Shown: positions 42,799-51,635, numbered from the stretch's first letter. The stretch is 64,000 nt of DNA from CAZQIO01 sp964593405 (GCA_964593405.1 CAZQIO010000001.1:1-64000), one strand, 5' to 3'. Program-made: numbers and translations. Notes: generated by a model from the sequence alone, not told the origin.

Positions 42799-42950
42799 TT
42801 AATATTCCACTTTTCCAAATATTGCCTCTCTTAACTTTCCAATTTAATACCCTCAAATATTGATGCGTCAATGTTAAGCTATCATATACTTTCTTGCCTC
42901 TGAGGGTATGGAGCGATTTCTAGTGAAGCTTGGGTTTTATTTTAATACCC

Positions 42951-43178
42951 CTATCTTATTATTCGGTAAACTGGTATAGCTAAAATCTCATCACTTTCAA
43001 GCCTTTCAACGTCTATTGCCTTGAAAGCATAGAGCTTCTTTCCAACTTCAAAGAATAGTAGATCCCAATAATAGCCTTTCCTAATCCATATTACTGGTCT
43101 CTGGCTCAAAATGGCATTTTTCATTTTTAAAATTGCTCTACAATCAGCGTATTTCGTTCTATATTTTGAGTCCTCTTG
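42951..43178 (-). pseudogene. fragment of an unknown gene
   Basis: Read leftward: QEDSKYRTKYADCRAILKMK, NAILSQRPVIWIRKGYYWDL and LFFEVGKKLYAFKAIDVERL lead to ESDEILAIPVYRIIR and a stop. About 75 codons without a proper start and preceded by a stop. Composition is protein-like and in the style of the foreign block. A truncated remnant; no family recognised. Confidence 0.45.
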
Positions 43179-43302
43179 CTACTATACACTACTCTTACAG
43201 TGAAGTATCTTCCCTAAAGCATACTATCTGAAGGAAAGAAATAGTTGGCTTTAATCGCTGAAGGCTTTTTATTTTTGGGAAAATAAATTATACTGAAATA
43301 AT

Positions 43303-43713
43303 ATGCGCTTTACTGTTTCAACAAAAGGTTTTTGCGACATAATTGATATTACTTCAAGGGTTCAAGAGGCGGTCAAAAAAGCAGGGGTTAAAGATGGTTT
43401 TTGTATTGTCTCTTGCCCAGGATCTACGATTGGAATTACAACGATTGAGAATGAACCAGAACTTTTGAAAGATTTCAAAGAACTTTTGGAAAAATTGATC
43501 CCCTCTGACAAAGAGTACCGCCATGACAAAGTTTGGGGAGAAACCAACGGGTTTTCTCATTTAAGGTCTGCTTTGATTAAACCTTTTTTAACAGTGCCCA
43601 TCGAAAATGGAAAATTAATTTTGGGCACCTGGCAGAATATTGTTTTTATTGATTTTGATTCAAGGCCAAGGGAAAGAGAAATTTTGGTTAAAGTTTTTGG
43701 ACAAAGGTCGTAA
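43303..43713 (+). CDS. yjbQ: YjbQ family protein (UPF0047)
   Basis: 136 residues. MRFTVSTKGFCDIIDIT, CPGSTIGITTIENEPELL, GFSHLRSALIKPFLTVPIEN and LGTWQNIVFIDFD are the family blocks; the usual His of HTT/HST-type motifs reads PGST here. Some members have thiamine-phosphate synthase activity in vitro. A TATACT box with TTTTTA 17 bases upstream ends 8 bases before the ATG, so the gene looks leaderless. Its promoter and first codons occur twice more, 12 and 14 kb upstream. The next gene starts within two bases of the stop. Confidence 0.9.
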   Translation: MRFTVSTKGFCDIIDITSRVQEAVKKAGVKDGFCIVSCPGSTIGITTIENEPELLKDFKELLEKLIPSDKEYRHDKVWGETNGFSHLRSALIKPFLTVPIENGKLILGTWQNIVFIDFDSRPREREILVKVFGQRS

Positions 43714-43714
43714 A

Positions 43715-44638
43715 ATGAATCAAAAAATAAAAATGTCAGAAAAAATTTGGAAAATTTTTGGCATTTTTGGAATAGTTTGTTTGGTTGGAATTTTTCTTGG
43801 AGGAATTTTGATATCTTTGGGAGGAATAAAAAGAAAGACAATGACCCCAGCTTATTTTGAAAAAGTTGAAACACCAATGGGAATTGGCGGTGGGCTAGAA
43901 AAAATCAATTTACCCTCTCCTGAAACACCACCTCCTTCTAATCTTGAGAAAGAAATTCCTTCAAGAATGATCATTAAAACTGGCTGGTTAAATTTAGTGG
44001 TTAAAGATATTGGAGAAGCGATAAAGAAAATTTCGAAATTTGTTGAAGAAAATGGCGGTTGGGTTGTTTCGAGCAATGTTTATGAAACAGAGAAAATTCC
44101 TTCTGGAAGTATTACTGTCAGGGTGCCTGCAGAAAAGTTTGACCAGGCTAAAGATTATTTTAAAAGTTTAGCAGTGAGAGTGAGCAGCGAAAGCACTCAA
44201 TCTCAAGACATCACCGAAGAATACGTCGATTTACAATCTAATTTGAGAAATTTGGAGGCAGCGGAAGAGCAACTTTTGGAAATAATGAAGAGGGCAGGAA
44301 AAATTAACGAGGTTTTAGATGTTTACCGAGAATTGACCAACATTCGCCAGCAGATAGAAAAGATAAAAGGGAGAATGCAGTATTTGGAGCAATCTGCCAA
44401 AATGTCATTAATCACTGTTAATTTGGCCCTTTCTGAAGAGTTGCTGCCTATTCCACCAGGCGAAAAATGGAGGCCAAAGTATGTATTTTTGCAAACCTGG
44501 AAAAGCGTTTTGAATTTCTGGAAAGGCTTTTCTTACTTTTTGATCAAATTGGTAGTTTGGTCTCAAGTTTGGATTCCGACTTTGATTTTGGTAGCAGTTT
44601 TCATCAGAATCTGGAGGAAAAAGAAAAGAAAAGTTTAA
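43715..44638 (+). CDS. DUF4349 family membrane-anchored protein
   Basis: 307 residues. N-terminal helix IFGIFGIVCLVGIFLGGILI, a Pro-rich linker, then the DUF4349 core: IIKTGWLNLVVKDIGEAIKK, ENGGWVVSSNVY, SGSITVRVPAEKFDQAKDYF, SSESTQSQDITEEYVDLQSN and a long coiled coil to about residue 245. A second membrane helix lies near the C-terminus (WSQVWIPTLILVAVFIRIW). Function unknown; the topology is typical of envelope proteins. Its stop overlaps the next start (TAATG). Confidence 0.85.
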   Translation: MNQKIKMSEKIWKIFGIFGIVCLVGIFLGGILISLGGIKRKTMTPAYFEKVETPMGIGGGLEKINLPSPETPPPSNLEKEIPSRMIIKTGWLNLVVKDIGEAIKKISKFVEENGGWVVSSNVYETEKIPSGSITVRVPAEKFDQAKDYFKSLAVRVSSESTQSQDITEEYVDLQSNLRNLEAAEEQLLEIMKRAGKINEVLDVYRELTNIRQQIEKIKGRMQYLEQSAKMSLITVNLALSEELLPIPPGEKWRPKYVFLQTWKSVLNFWKGFSYFLIKLVVWSQVWIPTLILVAVFIRIWRKKKRKV

Positions 44639-45288
44639 TGAGAATTTTCAAACCCTTTAGCATCAATCCAGTAATTAAGTATCTGATTTTGGCAGATTTG
44701 ATTTTTTGGTCTGGTTGGGGACTTTTGGCCCCGATCTTTTCTGTTTTTTTAGTTGAGAAAATAGAGGGTGGAAATTTGGCCTTAGCAGGATTGGCCAGCG
44801 GAATTTATTGGGTTTTAAAGTCAATTTTGCGCTTGCCAATTGGTCTTTTTTTAGATTCAAGAAAAGGAGAGGAAGATGATTTTTGGTTTTTGTTTTTTGG
44901 CCTAATTTTTTCTTCTTTGGTCCCCTTTGGTTATTTGATGGCAAAGAACTTTTTTCACGTTTTTCTTTTGCAGATTTTGGAGGCTGTTGGCATGGCAATG
45001 GCCCTTTCTGGTTGGACAGTAATTTTTACCAGACATATTGACCAGGGAAAAGAAGCTACCGAATGGGCTTTGGATGCAACCTCGGTTGGAATTGGAATTG
45101 GTCTTTGTGGAATTTTGGGTGGAATGATAGCCCAGGTTTTCGGTTACAAAGTTGTCTTTTTCCTCTTTGGAGTTTGTGGCATTTTTTCTGCCCTTTTGCT
45201 CTTGAGAATTTTGAAAATAATTTCTCCAAGATCAGCTAAAAAAGGACTGGTTTTCTCTTTGAGGGAAATTTTCTTTCAGGAAAAATGA
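44638..45288 (+). CDS. MFS-like transporter, half length
   Basis: 216 residues with six hydrophobic helices. YLILADLIFWSGWGLLAPIF as first helix, LRLPIGLFLDSRKGEED resembles the MFS loop 2-3 signature, and ATSVGIGIGLCGILGGMIAQ is a later helix. A complete MFS protein has twelve helices, so this is a half-size form or needs to dimerise. The open frame runs further upstream within DUF4349, but homology begins at MRIFKPFSINP. Stop overlaps polX start. Confidence 0.7.
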   Translation: MRIFKPFSINPVIKYLILADLIFWSGWGLLAPIFSVFLVEKIEGGNLALAGLASGIYWVLKSILRLPIGLFLDSRKGEEDDFWFLFFGLIFSSLVPFGYLMAKNFFHVFLLQILEAVGMAMALSGWTVIFTRHIDQGKEATEWALDATSVGIGIGLCGILGGMIAQVFGYKVVFFLFGVCGIFSALLLLRILKIISPRSAKKGLVFSLREIFFQEK

Positions 45289-47003
45289 AAAACCAAGAGA
45301 TTGCCAAAATTTTTTATGAAATTGCCTATTTTTTGGAAATGGAAGGGGTTAAATTCAAACCATTTGCCTATGAAAAGGCTGCAATTACCCTGGAAGGATT
45401 AGAAAAAGACATTGAGGAAATTTACAAAAAAGGAGGGTTTGAGGCTTTAAAGAAAATTCCAGGTATTGGAGAAAGCATTGCCAAAAAAATAGAAGAATAT
45501 TTAAAAACAGGAAAAATCCAATATTACGAAGATTACAAAAAAAAGTATCCGATAAATTTGGAAGAATTGATGGGAATTGAAGGAATTGGGCCAAAGAGAA
45601 TTAAGGTTTTGTATGAGAAATTGGGAATTAAAAATTTAAAAGAACTGGAAGAGGCGGCAAAATCTCACAAAATTGCCCCTCTTTTTGGTTTTGGAGAAAA
45701 AACAGAAAAAAACATTTTGGAGGCGATTGAGTTTGCAAAGAGGGCCAAGGGAAGGTTTTTGTTGGGGGATATTTTGCCAAGGGTAAGAGAAGTTTTTGAG
45801 AAATTGAAAAGTTTAAAAGAAGTAGAAAGAATCGATGTTGTAGGCTCAATAAGAAGAATGAAAGAGACAATTGGTGATGTTGATTTTTTAGTCATTTCAA
45901 AAAATCCAAAGCCGATTATGGATTTTTTTGTTTCTTTGCCAGGAGTGATTAAGGTTTGGGGGAAAGGGACGACAAAATCTTCAGTGAGAATGAAAGAGGG
46001 TTTTGATATGGACATTAGAGTTTTACCAAAAAGTTCCTATGGGGCAGCATTGCAGTATTTCACTGGATCTAAAGAACACAACATTGCTTTGAGGAAAATT
46101 GCCATAGAAAAAGGCCTGAAACTTTCTGAATATGGACTTTTTAAGGGTCAAAAAATGATTGCTGGAGAGTCAGAGGAAGAAATTTATGAAAAATTGGGAA
46201 TGGATTGGATTGCCCCAGAATTGAGAGAAAACAGAGGAGAAATAGAGGCAGCTTTGAAAGGGAAATTACCAAAAATAATTGACTACAAAGATATAAAAGG
46301 AGATTTACATTGCCATTCAAAATGGGATGGCGGAGCAAACACAATTGAAGAGATTGCAAAACAAGCAATCAAAATGGGTTATGAATATGTTGGAATTGCA
46401 GATCATACAAAGTTTTTGAAGATTGAACATGGCTTAGATGAAAAGAAGTTGAGAGAGAGAAACAAAGAAATTGATGCTTTAAACAAAAAATTTGCCGGAA
46501 AAATCAAAATTTTAAAAGGTTGCGAAGCAAACATTTTGCCAGATGGCTCAATCGACATTTCAGACGATTGTTTGAAAGAGCAAGATTTTGTCATTGCCGG
46601 AGTCCATTCAAGGTTTAAAATGTCAAAAGAAGAGATGACAGAGAGAATAATTCGGGCAATGAAAAATCCGAATGTAGATATAATTTCCCATCCAACAGGA
46701 AGGCTAATTCAAAAAAGGGATGAATACGAAATTGACTTTGATAAAATTTTGAGGGTTGCAAAAGAAACTGGAACGATTTTAGAAATCAATTCCTATCCTG
46801 AAAGGTTGGATTTGAACGACGTTAACATCAAAAGAGCAAAAGAAGCTGGAGTGAAAATGATCATTAACACCGACGCCCATCATATAGACCAAATGAGATT
46901 CATTGAATACGGAATTGGCCAAGCAAGGCGAGGGTGGGCTGAAAAAGAAGACATTGTCAATTGCTGGCCACTAGAGAAAATGTTAAAATTTTTGAAAAAG
47001 TAA
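45285..47003 (+). CDS. polX: family X DNA polymerase with PHP domain
   Basis: 572 residues. N-terminal 8-kDa-like HhH region ([40 protein letters not shown]), nucleotidyltransferase domain with [20 protein letters not shown] (two catalytic Asp) and a third acidic residue in GFDMDIRVL, then a C-terminal PHP domain with [37 protein letters not shown] and [10 protein letters not shown]. This is the standard bacterial PolX layout for gap filling and 3' end processing in base excision repair. Confidence 0.95.
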   Translation: MKNQEIAKIFYEIAYFLEMEGVKFKPFAYEKAAITLEGLEKDIEEIYKKGGFEALKKIPGIGESIAKKIEEYLKTGKIQYYEDYKKKYPINLEELMGIEGIGPKRIKVLYEKLGIKNLKELEEAAKSHKIAPLFGFGEKTEKNILEAIEFAKRAKGRFLLGDILPRVREVFEKLKSLKEVERIDVVGSIRRMKETIGDVDFLVISKNPKPIMDFFVSLPGVIKVWGKGTTKSSVRMKEGFDMDIRVLPKSSYGAALQYFTGSKEHNIALRKIAIEKGLKLSEYGLFKGQKMIAGESEEEIYEKLGMDWIAPELRENRGEIEAALKGKLPKIIDYKDIKGDLHCHSKWDGGANTIEEIAKQAIKMGYEYVGIADHTKFLKIEHGLDEKKLRERNKEIDALNKKFAGKIKILKGCEANILPDGSIDISDDCLKEQDFVIAGVHSRFKMSKEEMTERIIRAMKNPNVDIISHPTGRLIQKRDEYEIDFDKILRVAKETGTILEINSYPERLDLNDVNIKRAKEAGVKMIINTDAHHIDQMRFIEYGIGQARRGWAEKEDIVNCWPLEKMLKFLKK

Positions 47004-47018
47004 AAACATTGCTTAGCC

Positions 47019-47591
47019 ATGGAAAAAGAACCAAGTTTGTTGACTAACAGGAGAAAAGAATCAGAGGAAAAAGAAAAACTTATACAACTAGGAAGAAAAT
47101 TCGTAGAGGACGAATGGAGGCGAGAATACGAAAGGTGGGTGGAGAAAAGGCGGGGGAGAGAAAAAGAGGAGGGAAGAGAACCAGGCACTCATTTTTTTCA
47201 GGTCTCTGGAGAAGGTGAGGCAAGTGCAGAGTTTGAGTTAAAAGATTTAGACTCTGTTAATCCAAAAATATTTGAACTTATCGGAATGTGGCTAGAGCTG
47301 GTGAGCGGAATAGCTTCTATATTTAAAGAAAAAGGAAATGTAGATGAATTATTTTTTGGAAAAGAACCTCTATGGAGCCAATTAAAAAACTTACCAGAAG
47401 ATACAAAAAAACAAATTATCCAAAGATGGAAAGATAGTTCTTCGGAATTTACCAAAATCCAAAAGGAGATAGACGCCATATACAAGCAAAAAATTTCAAA
47501 GGCTGAAAAACTTATTATCGAATTTTTCAAAAATGAAATGACCGCATTCTCATTAAGCCTTACAATATTAGAACAGCTTCTCTTTCTCTAA
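47019..47591 (+). CDS. helical protein of unknown function
   Basis: 190 residues, highly charged. The N-terminal third is dominated by Glu, Lys and Arg (EEKEKLIQLGRKFVEDEWRR), and the C-terminal half consists of long helices (FTKIQKEIDAIYKQKISKAE). No motif or family is recognised, and no membrane segment is present. Located between polX and a Nudix hydrolase with short gaps on both sides. Confidence 0.55.
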   Translation: MEKEPSLLTNRRKESEEKEKLIQLGRKFVEDEWRREYERWVEKRRGREKEEGREPGTHFFQVSGEGEASAEFELKDLDSVNPKIFELIGMWLELVSGIASIFKEKGNVDELFFGKEPLWSQLKNLPEDTKKQIIQRWKDSSSEFTKIQKEIDAIYKQKISKAEKLIIEFFKNEMTAFSLSLTILEQLLFL

Positions 47592-47635
47592 AATCTCAAA
47601 AAACCAAAGATTTTAGGTTGACAATAAATCTCAAC

Positions 47636-48073
47636 ATGCCAACAGAAAGATCAGCAGGAGCAATAATTTTTAGGAAAGAAAAGGGTAAAATTTTTTATTT
47701 GCTTTTACACTATCCTGGAGCCTCCCATCGGGCAAATTCTGATTATTGGGACTTTCCAAAAGGACATTTAGAAAAGGGGGAGACTCTGGAAGATGCGGCA
47801 AAAAGAGAAATTGAAGAAGAGACTGGGTTGAAAAAAATCAAGTTTGTCGACGGTTTCAAAGAGACAATCAAGTATTTTTTTAAATGGCAAGGGAAAAACG
47901 TTTTAAAGTTTGTCACATTTTTCTTGGCAGAAACAAAGGAAAAGAAAGTTACAATTTCTTTTGAGCACATTGGCTATCAATGGTTACCTTTTGAAGAGGC
48001 AATGAAAAAATTAACTTTTCAAAATTCAAGAGAGATTTTAAAAAAAGCAAACGAATTTTTAAAAAAAAATTAA
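47636..48073 (+). CDS. Nudix hydrolase, Ap4A-hydrolase-like
   Basis: 145 residues. The start at MPTERSAGAIIF was chosen over an upstream TTG. The Nudix box is GHLEKGETLEDAAKREIEEE followed by TGL, intact. LLHYPGASHRANSDYWDFPK upstream is typical of bis(5'-nucleosyl)-tetraphosphatases of this size. It hydrolyses nucleoside diphosphate-linked compounds. Convergent with rplT; the stop codons overlap. Confidence 0.88.
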   Translation: MPTERSAGAIIFRKEKGKIFYLLLHYPGASHRANSDYWDFPKGHLEKGETLEDAAKREIEEETGLKKIKFVDGFKETIKYFFKWQGKNVLKFVTFFLAETKEKKVTISFEHIGYQWLPFEEAMKKLTFQNSREILKKANEFLKKN

Positions 48074-48417
48074 CTCTTAACTTTTTCGACAATTTTCTCA
48101 AAAATTTCAGGTTTTTCTCTGGCCAATTGAGCCAAAATTTTTCTGTCAAGTTCAATATTTTTTTCTTTTAAGGCATGGATGAATTTGCTATAAGATAGCC
48201 CATATTGTTTTAAAGCAGCAGAAATTTGAATTTGCCAAAGTCTTCTCATTACTCTTTTTTTCTCTTTTCTTCCTCTGTAGGCATGTTTTAAAGCGTGAAT
48301 TAGGGCATCCTTTGCCAATCTGTATTTTGACTTTCTTTTCCATCTAAAACCCTTAACTTTTTTCAAAAGTCTTTCTCTTTTTTTGTGTCTTGTTTTTCCT
48401 TTTTTAACCCTGACCAT
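48070..48417 (-). CDS. rplT: 50S ribosomal protein L20
   Basis: 115 residues, normal for bL20. MVRVKKGKTRHKKRERLLKK at the N-terminus, then ALIHALKHAYRGRKEKKRVM and RRLWQIQISAALKQYGLSYS are diagnostic. Last gene of the infC-rpmI-rplT operon, in the standard order and 5 bases from rpmI. L20 binds 23S rRNA and in some bacteria represses this operon by binding its leader. Confidence 0.97.
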   Translation of the reverse strand: MVRVKKGKTRHKKRERLLKKVKGFRWKRKSKYRLAKDALIHALKHAYRGRKEKKRVMRRLWQIQISAALKQYGLSYSKFIHALKEKNIELDRKILAQLAREKPEIFEKIVEKVKS

Positions 48418-48422
48418 AAAAT

Positions 48423-48611
48423 TTAAGGTCTGCTCAAAAACCTCTTTATTACCTTTGCCTCAGCCTTTGATACTGGAACCCATTTTCTAGTTTCTCTAAT
48501 TTTTTTTCCAGATTTTTTTGCCCGATAATGGTCTTGTCCGCAAACCCTTCTTAAAATTTTTCCAGTCTTTGTAATTTTGAACCTTTTTAAAATCGACTTT
48601 CTCGTTTTCAT
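48423..48611 (-). CDS. rpmI: 50S ribosomal protein L35
   Basis: 62 residues: MKTRKSILKRFKITKTGKIL, then QDHYRAKKSGKKIRETRKWV and VIKRFLSRP. It matches bL35 in length and pattern. The start overlaps the end of infC by four bases, implying coupled translation. Confidence 0.95.
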   Translation of the reverse strand: MKTRKSILKRFKITKTGKILRRVCGQDHYRAKKSGKKIRETRKWVPVSKAEAKVIKRFLSRP

Positions 48612-49111
48612 TTTTTTGCCACGATCATTATAAAGCCTCCCGGCGTCTTTTTTAAATCTTGTTCGATTTTAATTTCAACCTTTTTTTGGAGAATTTCGAT
48701 AAATTTTTTGAATTTTTCTTTGGCAAAATCTGCCAAAACCTTTTCTCTTCCGTGCAAAATCATTTGAATTTTTAATTTGTCTCCAGCTTTCAAAAACTTT
48801 TCTGCTTGGTTTGCTCTGGTTTCCATGTCATGGTCTGAAATGTTAAAACTCAACCTTATTTCTTTTACTTCGCTCTTTTTTTCTTTTTTCTCTTTCTTTT
48901 TTTCTTGGTATAAAAATTTTCCGTAATCTGCAATTTTGCAAACAGGAGGGTCTGCCTTTTCGCTAATTAAAATCAAATCCAAATTTTTTTCTTTTGCTAT
49001 CTTTAAAGCCCCCTCTAAAGAAAAAACGCCCAATTGCTTTCCTTGCTCATCAATTACTCTTACCTTTTCAGCCCTTATTTGATTGTTGATTAAATATCTT
49101 TTCAATTTCAA
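48608..49111 (-). CDS. infC: translation initiation factor IF-3
   Basis: 167 residues. NNQIRAEKVRVIDEQGKQLG at the N-terminus, LILISEKADPPVCKIADYGK and LYQEKKKEKKEKKSEVKEIR mark the linker, and HDMETRANQAEKFLKAGDKL then MILHGREKVLADF form the C-terminal domain. The tRNA-monitoring Pro-Pro-Val-Cys-Lys block is intact. In E. coli infC has a rare AUU start; here an ATG at the family start is available. First gene of the IF3-L35-L20 operon, 40 bases after the end of ssrA on the same strand. Confidence 0.96.
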   Translation of the reverse strand: MKLKRYLINNQIRAEKVRVIDEQGKQLGVFSLEGALKIAKEKNLDLILISEKADPPVCKIADYGKFLYQEKKKEKKEKKSEVKEIRLSFNISDHDMETRANQAEKFLKAGDKLKIQMILHGREKVLADFAKEKFKKFIEILQKKVEIKIEQDLKKTPGGFIMIVAKK

Positions 49112-49151
49112 CTAACCACTAAAAAATAATTACTAAAAATCACTAATTTTG

Positions 49152-49449
49152 TGGAGATGGCGGGATTCGAACCCGCGTCTGGGGGTTGACCTGGGTCTCC
49201 CTCTACGGCTATAGTCGATTTTTTAGTCTATCTGGAATACTAGTAAATCGACAAACCTAGTATTCCACTCAAAGAAATAAAGAACAACCCCCTCAACTAT
49301 GACACCTGTTCCCTAACCGAGGGGATTTAGGGACAGGCGCTTGTCTACCCGATAATTAAGCGTAGACAAGAGCAGGAGTTTGTGTGGCAGGATTTTTGGC
49401 CGCCAGAAACCCAGGTTCCTTTCCCCCATCGATTCCAAAAACCATCCCC
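49152..49449 (-). ncRNA. ssrA: transfer-messenger RNA
   Basis: On the complement strand the 5' end GGGGATG pairs with the 3' CATCTCC, and the T arm GCGGG-TTCGAAT-CCCGC precedes it. CCA is not encoded. The tag frame reads AAKNPATQTPALVYA (resume codon GCG or the following GCC) then TAA, just before the GGGTAGACAAGCGCCTG pseudoknot region. The tag ends ALVYA rather than the usual ALAA. smpB follows upstream on the same strand, the common pairing. Confidence 0.93.
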
Positions 49450-49488
49450 TTTTTACAAACTTTATTTGGTCTTTCACCGCAACAGCGA

Positions 49489-49947
49489 TTATCTTTTCAA
49501 AAAATATTCTTTCAAGGTTCTCTGAATTTCTTTTTCTATTTCCTTCTTTTTTTTCTCTTCTTTTTTTGAGACCTTCTTTTTTCTTTTGCCAACACCAAAT
49601 TCCAACTTTATTTTACCACCTTTTACATAAAGACGCAAGGGAACAAGGGTTACACCTTTTTGTTTTGATTTTCCAGCTAAATATTTAATTTCAGATTTTT
49701 TCAACAAAAGCTTCCTTTCTCTTTGAACATCATAATTGCCCCCGATGTTTTTTGGCTGCCAGGGAATGATCGTTGCCCCTACCCAAAAAGCCTCCCCACC
49801 TTTAATGACAACATAAGTTCCCAGAAGGCTTGTTCCTTGCGATTTTAAGGTTTTTACCTCTTGACCAAAAAGTGAAATACCAGCTTCGAACTTTTCCAAA
49901 ATTTCATAATCAAAATAAGCCTTTTTGTTTTCACTCAAAATTTTCAT
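49489..49947 (-). CDS. smpB: SsrA-binding protein
   Basis: 152 residues. NKKAYFDYEILEKFEAGISL, FGQEVKTLKSQGTSLLGTYV, NYDVQRERKLLLKKSEIKYL and QKGVTLVPLRLYVKGGKIKL are SmpB blocks. The C-terminal tail, which enters the mRNA channel, is present and Lys-rich. It binds tmRNA for rescue of stalled ribosomes and sits next to ssrA. Confidence 0.96.
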   Translation of the reverse strand: MKILSENKKAYFDYEILEKFEAGISLFGQEVKTLKSQGTSLLGTYVVIKGGEAFWVGATIIPWQPKNIGGNYDVQRERKLLLKKSEIKYLAGKSKQKGVTLVPLRLYVKGGKIKLEFGVGKRKKKVSKKEEKKKKEIEKEIQRTLKEYFLKR

Positions 49948-49988
49948 TCTTTCATTGTAAAAAAAAGTTTGATAATTTTGAAATATGT

Positions 49989-51593
49989 ATGGTCAGAGAA
50001 AAAATTAAAAATTTAATTGCCAAAAGCTTGAAAAATCTTCAAAAAAGAGCCATTTTGCCACCATTTGAATTTTCAAAAACCCAAATCGAAATTGAAAAGC
50101 CAAAATTTGCTTTTCAGGGTGATTATTCCACAACGTTAGCCTTTGTCTTGGCCAAAAAACTTGAAAAAAAACCAGAAGAAATTGGCCAATTTTTGAAATC
50201 TGAAATAGAAAAAGAAAAAGTTTTTGAAAAGGTAGAAGTAGTCAAACCTGGTTTTGTTAATTTTTTTCTTTCAAGAGAATATCTTCAAGAAAAATTAAAA
50301 GAAATCCTCAAAGAAGGCGAAAAATTTGGCCGGGCAAAGAAAAGAAAAGGAAAAAAAGTTCAGGTTGAATTCATTTCTGCCAACCCAACTAGTCAATTGC
50401 ACATTGGAAACGGAAGAGGAGCTTTTTTTGGCGATGTTTTGGCAAACGTTCTTGAAATGGCAGGTTTTGATGTGGAAAGAGAATATTTTATTAACGATGC
50501 CAAAACGAACACTCAAATTAGACTTTTGGGACAGACTGCCTTAGGCAAGGGGACTGCCTATTTGAATGAATATCTCAAAGAAAAAATTAAAAAGCTTCAA
50601 TCAAAATTGAAAAAAATCTCAGATGAAAGAGAAGCTGGCTATTTGCTTGCTCAAGAAATCCAAAAGGATAACAAAAAATTTATCGAAACAAAATTAAAGA
50701 TCAAATTCGATAATTGGGTTTCAGAAGAGAAACTTTACAAAATAGGAAAGGTAAAGAAAGTTTACGAAATTTTAAAAAAAGAAGGATTGGTTTACAAAAA
50801 AGAAGGGGCAGAGTGGTTGAAAATTTCGGCCTTTGGAGCTCCAAAAGATGAAGTTATAATCAGGAGGGACGGTAACCCAACCTATTTTCTTTCAGACATT
50901 GCCTACCATAAAGACAAGTTTGAGCGAGGTTATCACAAAATTATCAATATTTGGGGGGCAGACCATCAGGGCCATGTACCAAAAATTAAGGCAATAGCTA
51001 AAATTTTTGGCTTTCGGGGAGAATTGGAAATTTTGATTTCTCAACTGGTAAGATTAAAAGGTGGTCAAAAAATGTCAAAGAGAAAAGGAGAAATTGTTAC
51101 CCTTGAAGAATTGATCGACGAAGTCGGTTTGGATGTAGCAAGATTCTTTTATTTAACAAAATCTTTAGATTCTCAAATGGAGTTTGATTTAGAATTGGCT
51201 AAAGAACAATCAGAAAAGAATCCGGTTTACTACATCCAATACGCTCACACTAGAATTTGTGGAATCTTGAGAAAATGCAAAAAAATCGAACTGAAAAAAT
51301 CTGACCTGAGAAATCTCAAATTTTTGAACCATCCCAGCGAAATAAACCTTATTAAGCAATTAATCAGACTTCCAGAAATTGTCGAAGACACGGCCAAAGA
51401 TTATCAAATTCAGAGAATTCCTCAATATGCCCTAGATTTAGCAAGTTCTTTTCATCATTTTTACAAAGAATGCCGCGTATTAGAAGAAAAAGAAAACTTA
51501 AAAAAAGCACGACTCTTTTTGTGTTTGGCTACAAAAACAGTTTTAAAAAACGTTTTAAACTTAATGGGAATTTCAGCCCCAAAGAAAATGTAA
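49989..51593 (+). CDS. argS: arginyl-tRNA synthetase
   Basis: 534 residues from the ATG beginning MVREKIKNLIAKSLKNLQKR; the open frame extends further upstream, but the family start fits here. SANPTSQLHIGNGRGAFFGD is the HIGH region, KGGQKMSKRKGEIVTLEELI the KMSKS region, and HTRICGILRKC begins the DALR anticodon-binding domain. The N-terminal Add-1 domain (FAFQGDYSTTLAFVLAKKL) is present. Divergent from smpB with about 40 bases between. Confidence 0.96.
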   Translation: MVREKIKNLIAKSLKNLQKRAILPPFEFSKTQIEIEKPKFAFQGDYSTTLAFVLAKKLEKKPEEIGQFLKSEIEKEKVFEKVEVVKPGFVNFFLSREYLQEKLKEILKEGEKFGRAKKRKGKKVQVEFISANPTSQLHIGNGRGAFFGDVLANVLEMAGFDVEREYFINDAKTNTQIRLLGQTALGKGTAYLNEYLKEKIKKLQSKLKKISDEREAGYLLAQEIQKDNKKFIETKLKIKFDNWVSEEKLYKIGKVKKVYEILKKEGLVYKKEGAEWLKISAFGAPKDEVIIRRDGNPTYFLSDIAYHKDKFERGYHKIINIWGADHQGHVPKIKAIAKIFGFRGELEILISQLVRLKGGQKMSKRKGEIVTLEELIDEVGLDVARFFYLTKSLDSQMEFDLELAKEQSEKNPVYYIQYAHTRICGILRKCKKIELKKSDLRNLKFLNHPSEINLIKQLIRLPEIVEDTAKDYQIQRIPQYALDLASSFHHFYKECRVLEEKENLKKARLFLCLATKTVLKNVLNLMGISAPKKM

Positions 51594-51600
51594 AAATTTC

Positions 51601-51628
51601 TTGCAATTTTTTCCAGAGTTGCTATTCT
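51601..51628 (+). promoter_or_regulatory. promoter of ileS
   Basis: TTGCAA, a 16-base spacer and TATTCT, which ends 7 bases before the ATG of ileS. The predicted transcript is leaderless. Confidence 0.5.
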
Positions 51629-51635
51629 AAAAAGT

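Larger units (their letters stand above)
31263..43302. mobile_element. decayed archaeal-type integrative element inserted at the yjbQ 5' end
   Basis: Bounded by yjbQ fragment B and the intact yjbQ. It contains a tyrosine integrase with a tRNA-Asp 3' half, a ribbon-helix-helix gene, a TraG/VirD4-like ATPase, small membrane genes and a four-gene cassette. Codon use shifts to AGG, GAG and ATA, GGAGG-type ribosome binding sites and an archaeal-looking TATA box appear, and about a dozen frameshifts or nonsense codons are present. None of these features occurs at this density in the flanks. Exact ends are uncertain, and two separate insertions cannot be excluded. Confidence 0.6.

Noticed and set aside
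42631..42834. 67-codon forward frame after the PaaK-like gene
   Set aside because: It spans the inverted repeat and has a composition without protein character.
31263..43302. Foreign block as a pure assembly chimera
   Set aside because: Both borders carry yjbQ 5' fragments that relate to the host gene, and the genes inside are decayed in a way unlikely for a live archaeal contig. It cannot be excluded without reads, so it is kept as a caveat.
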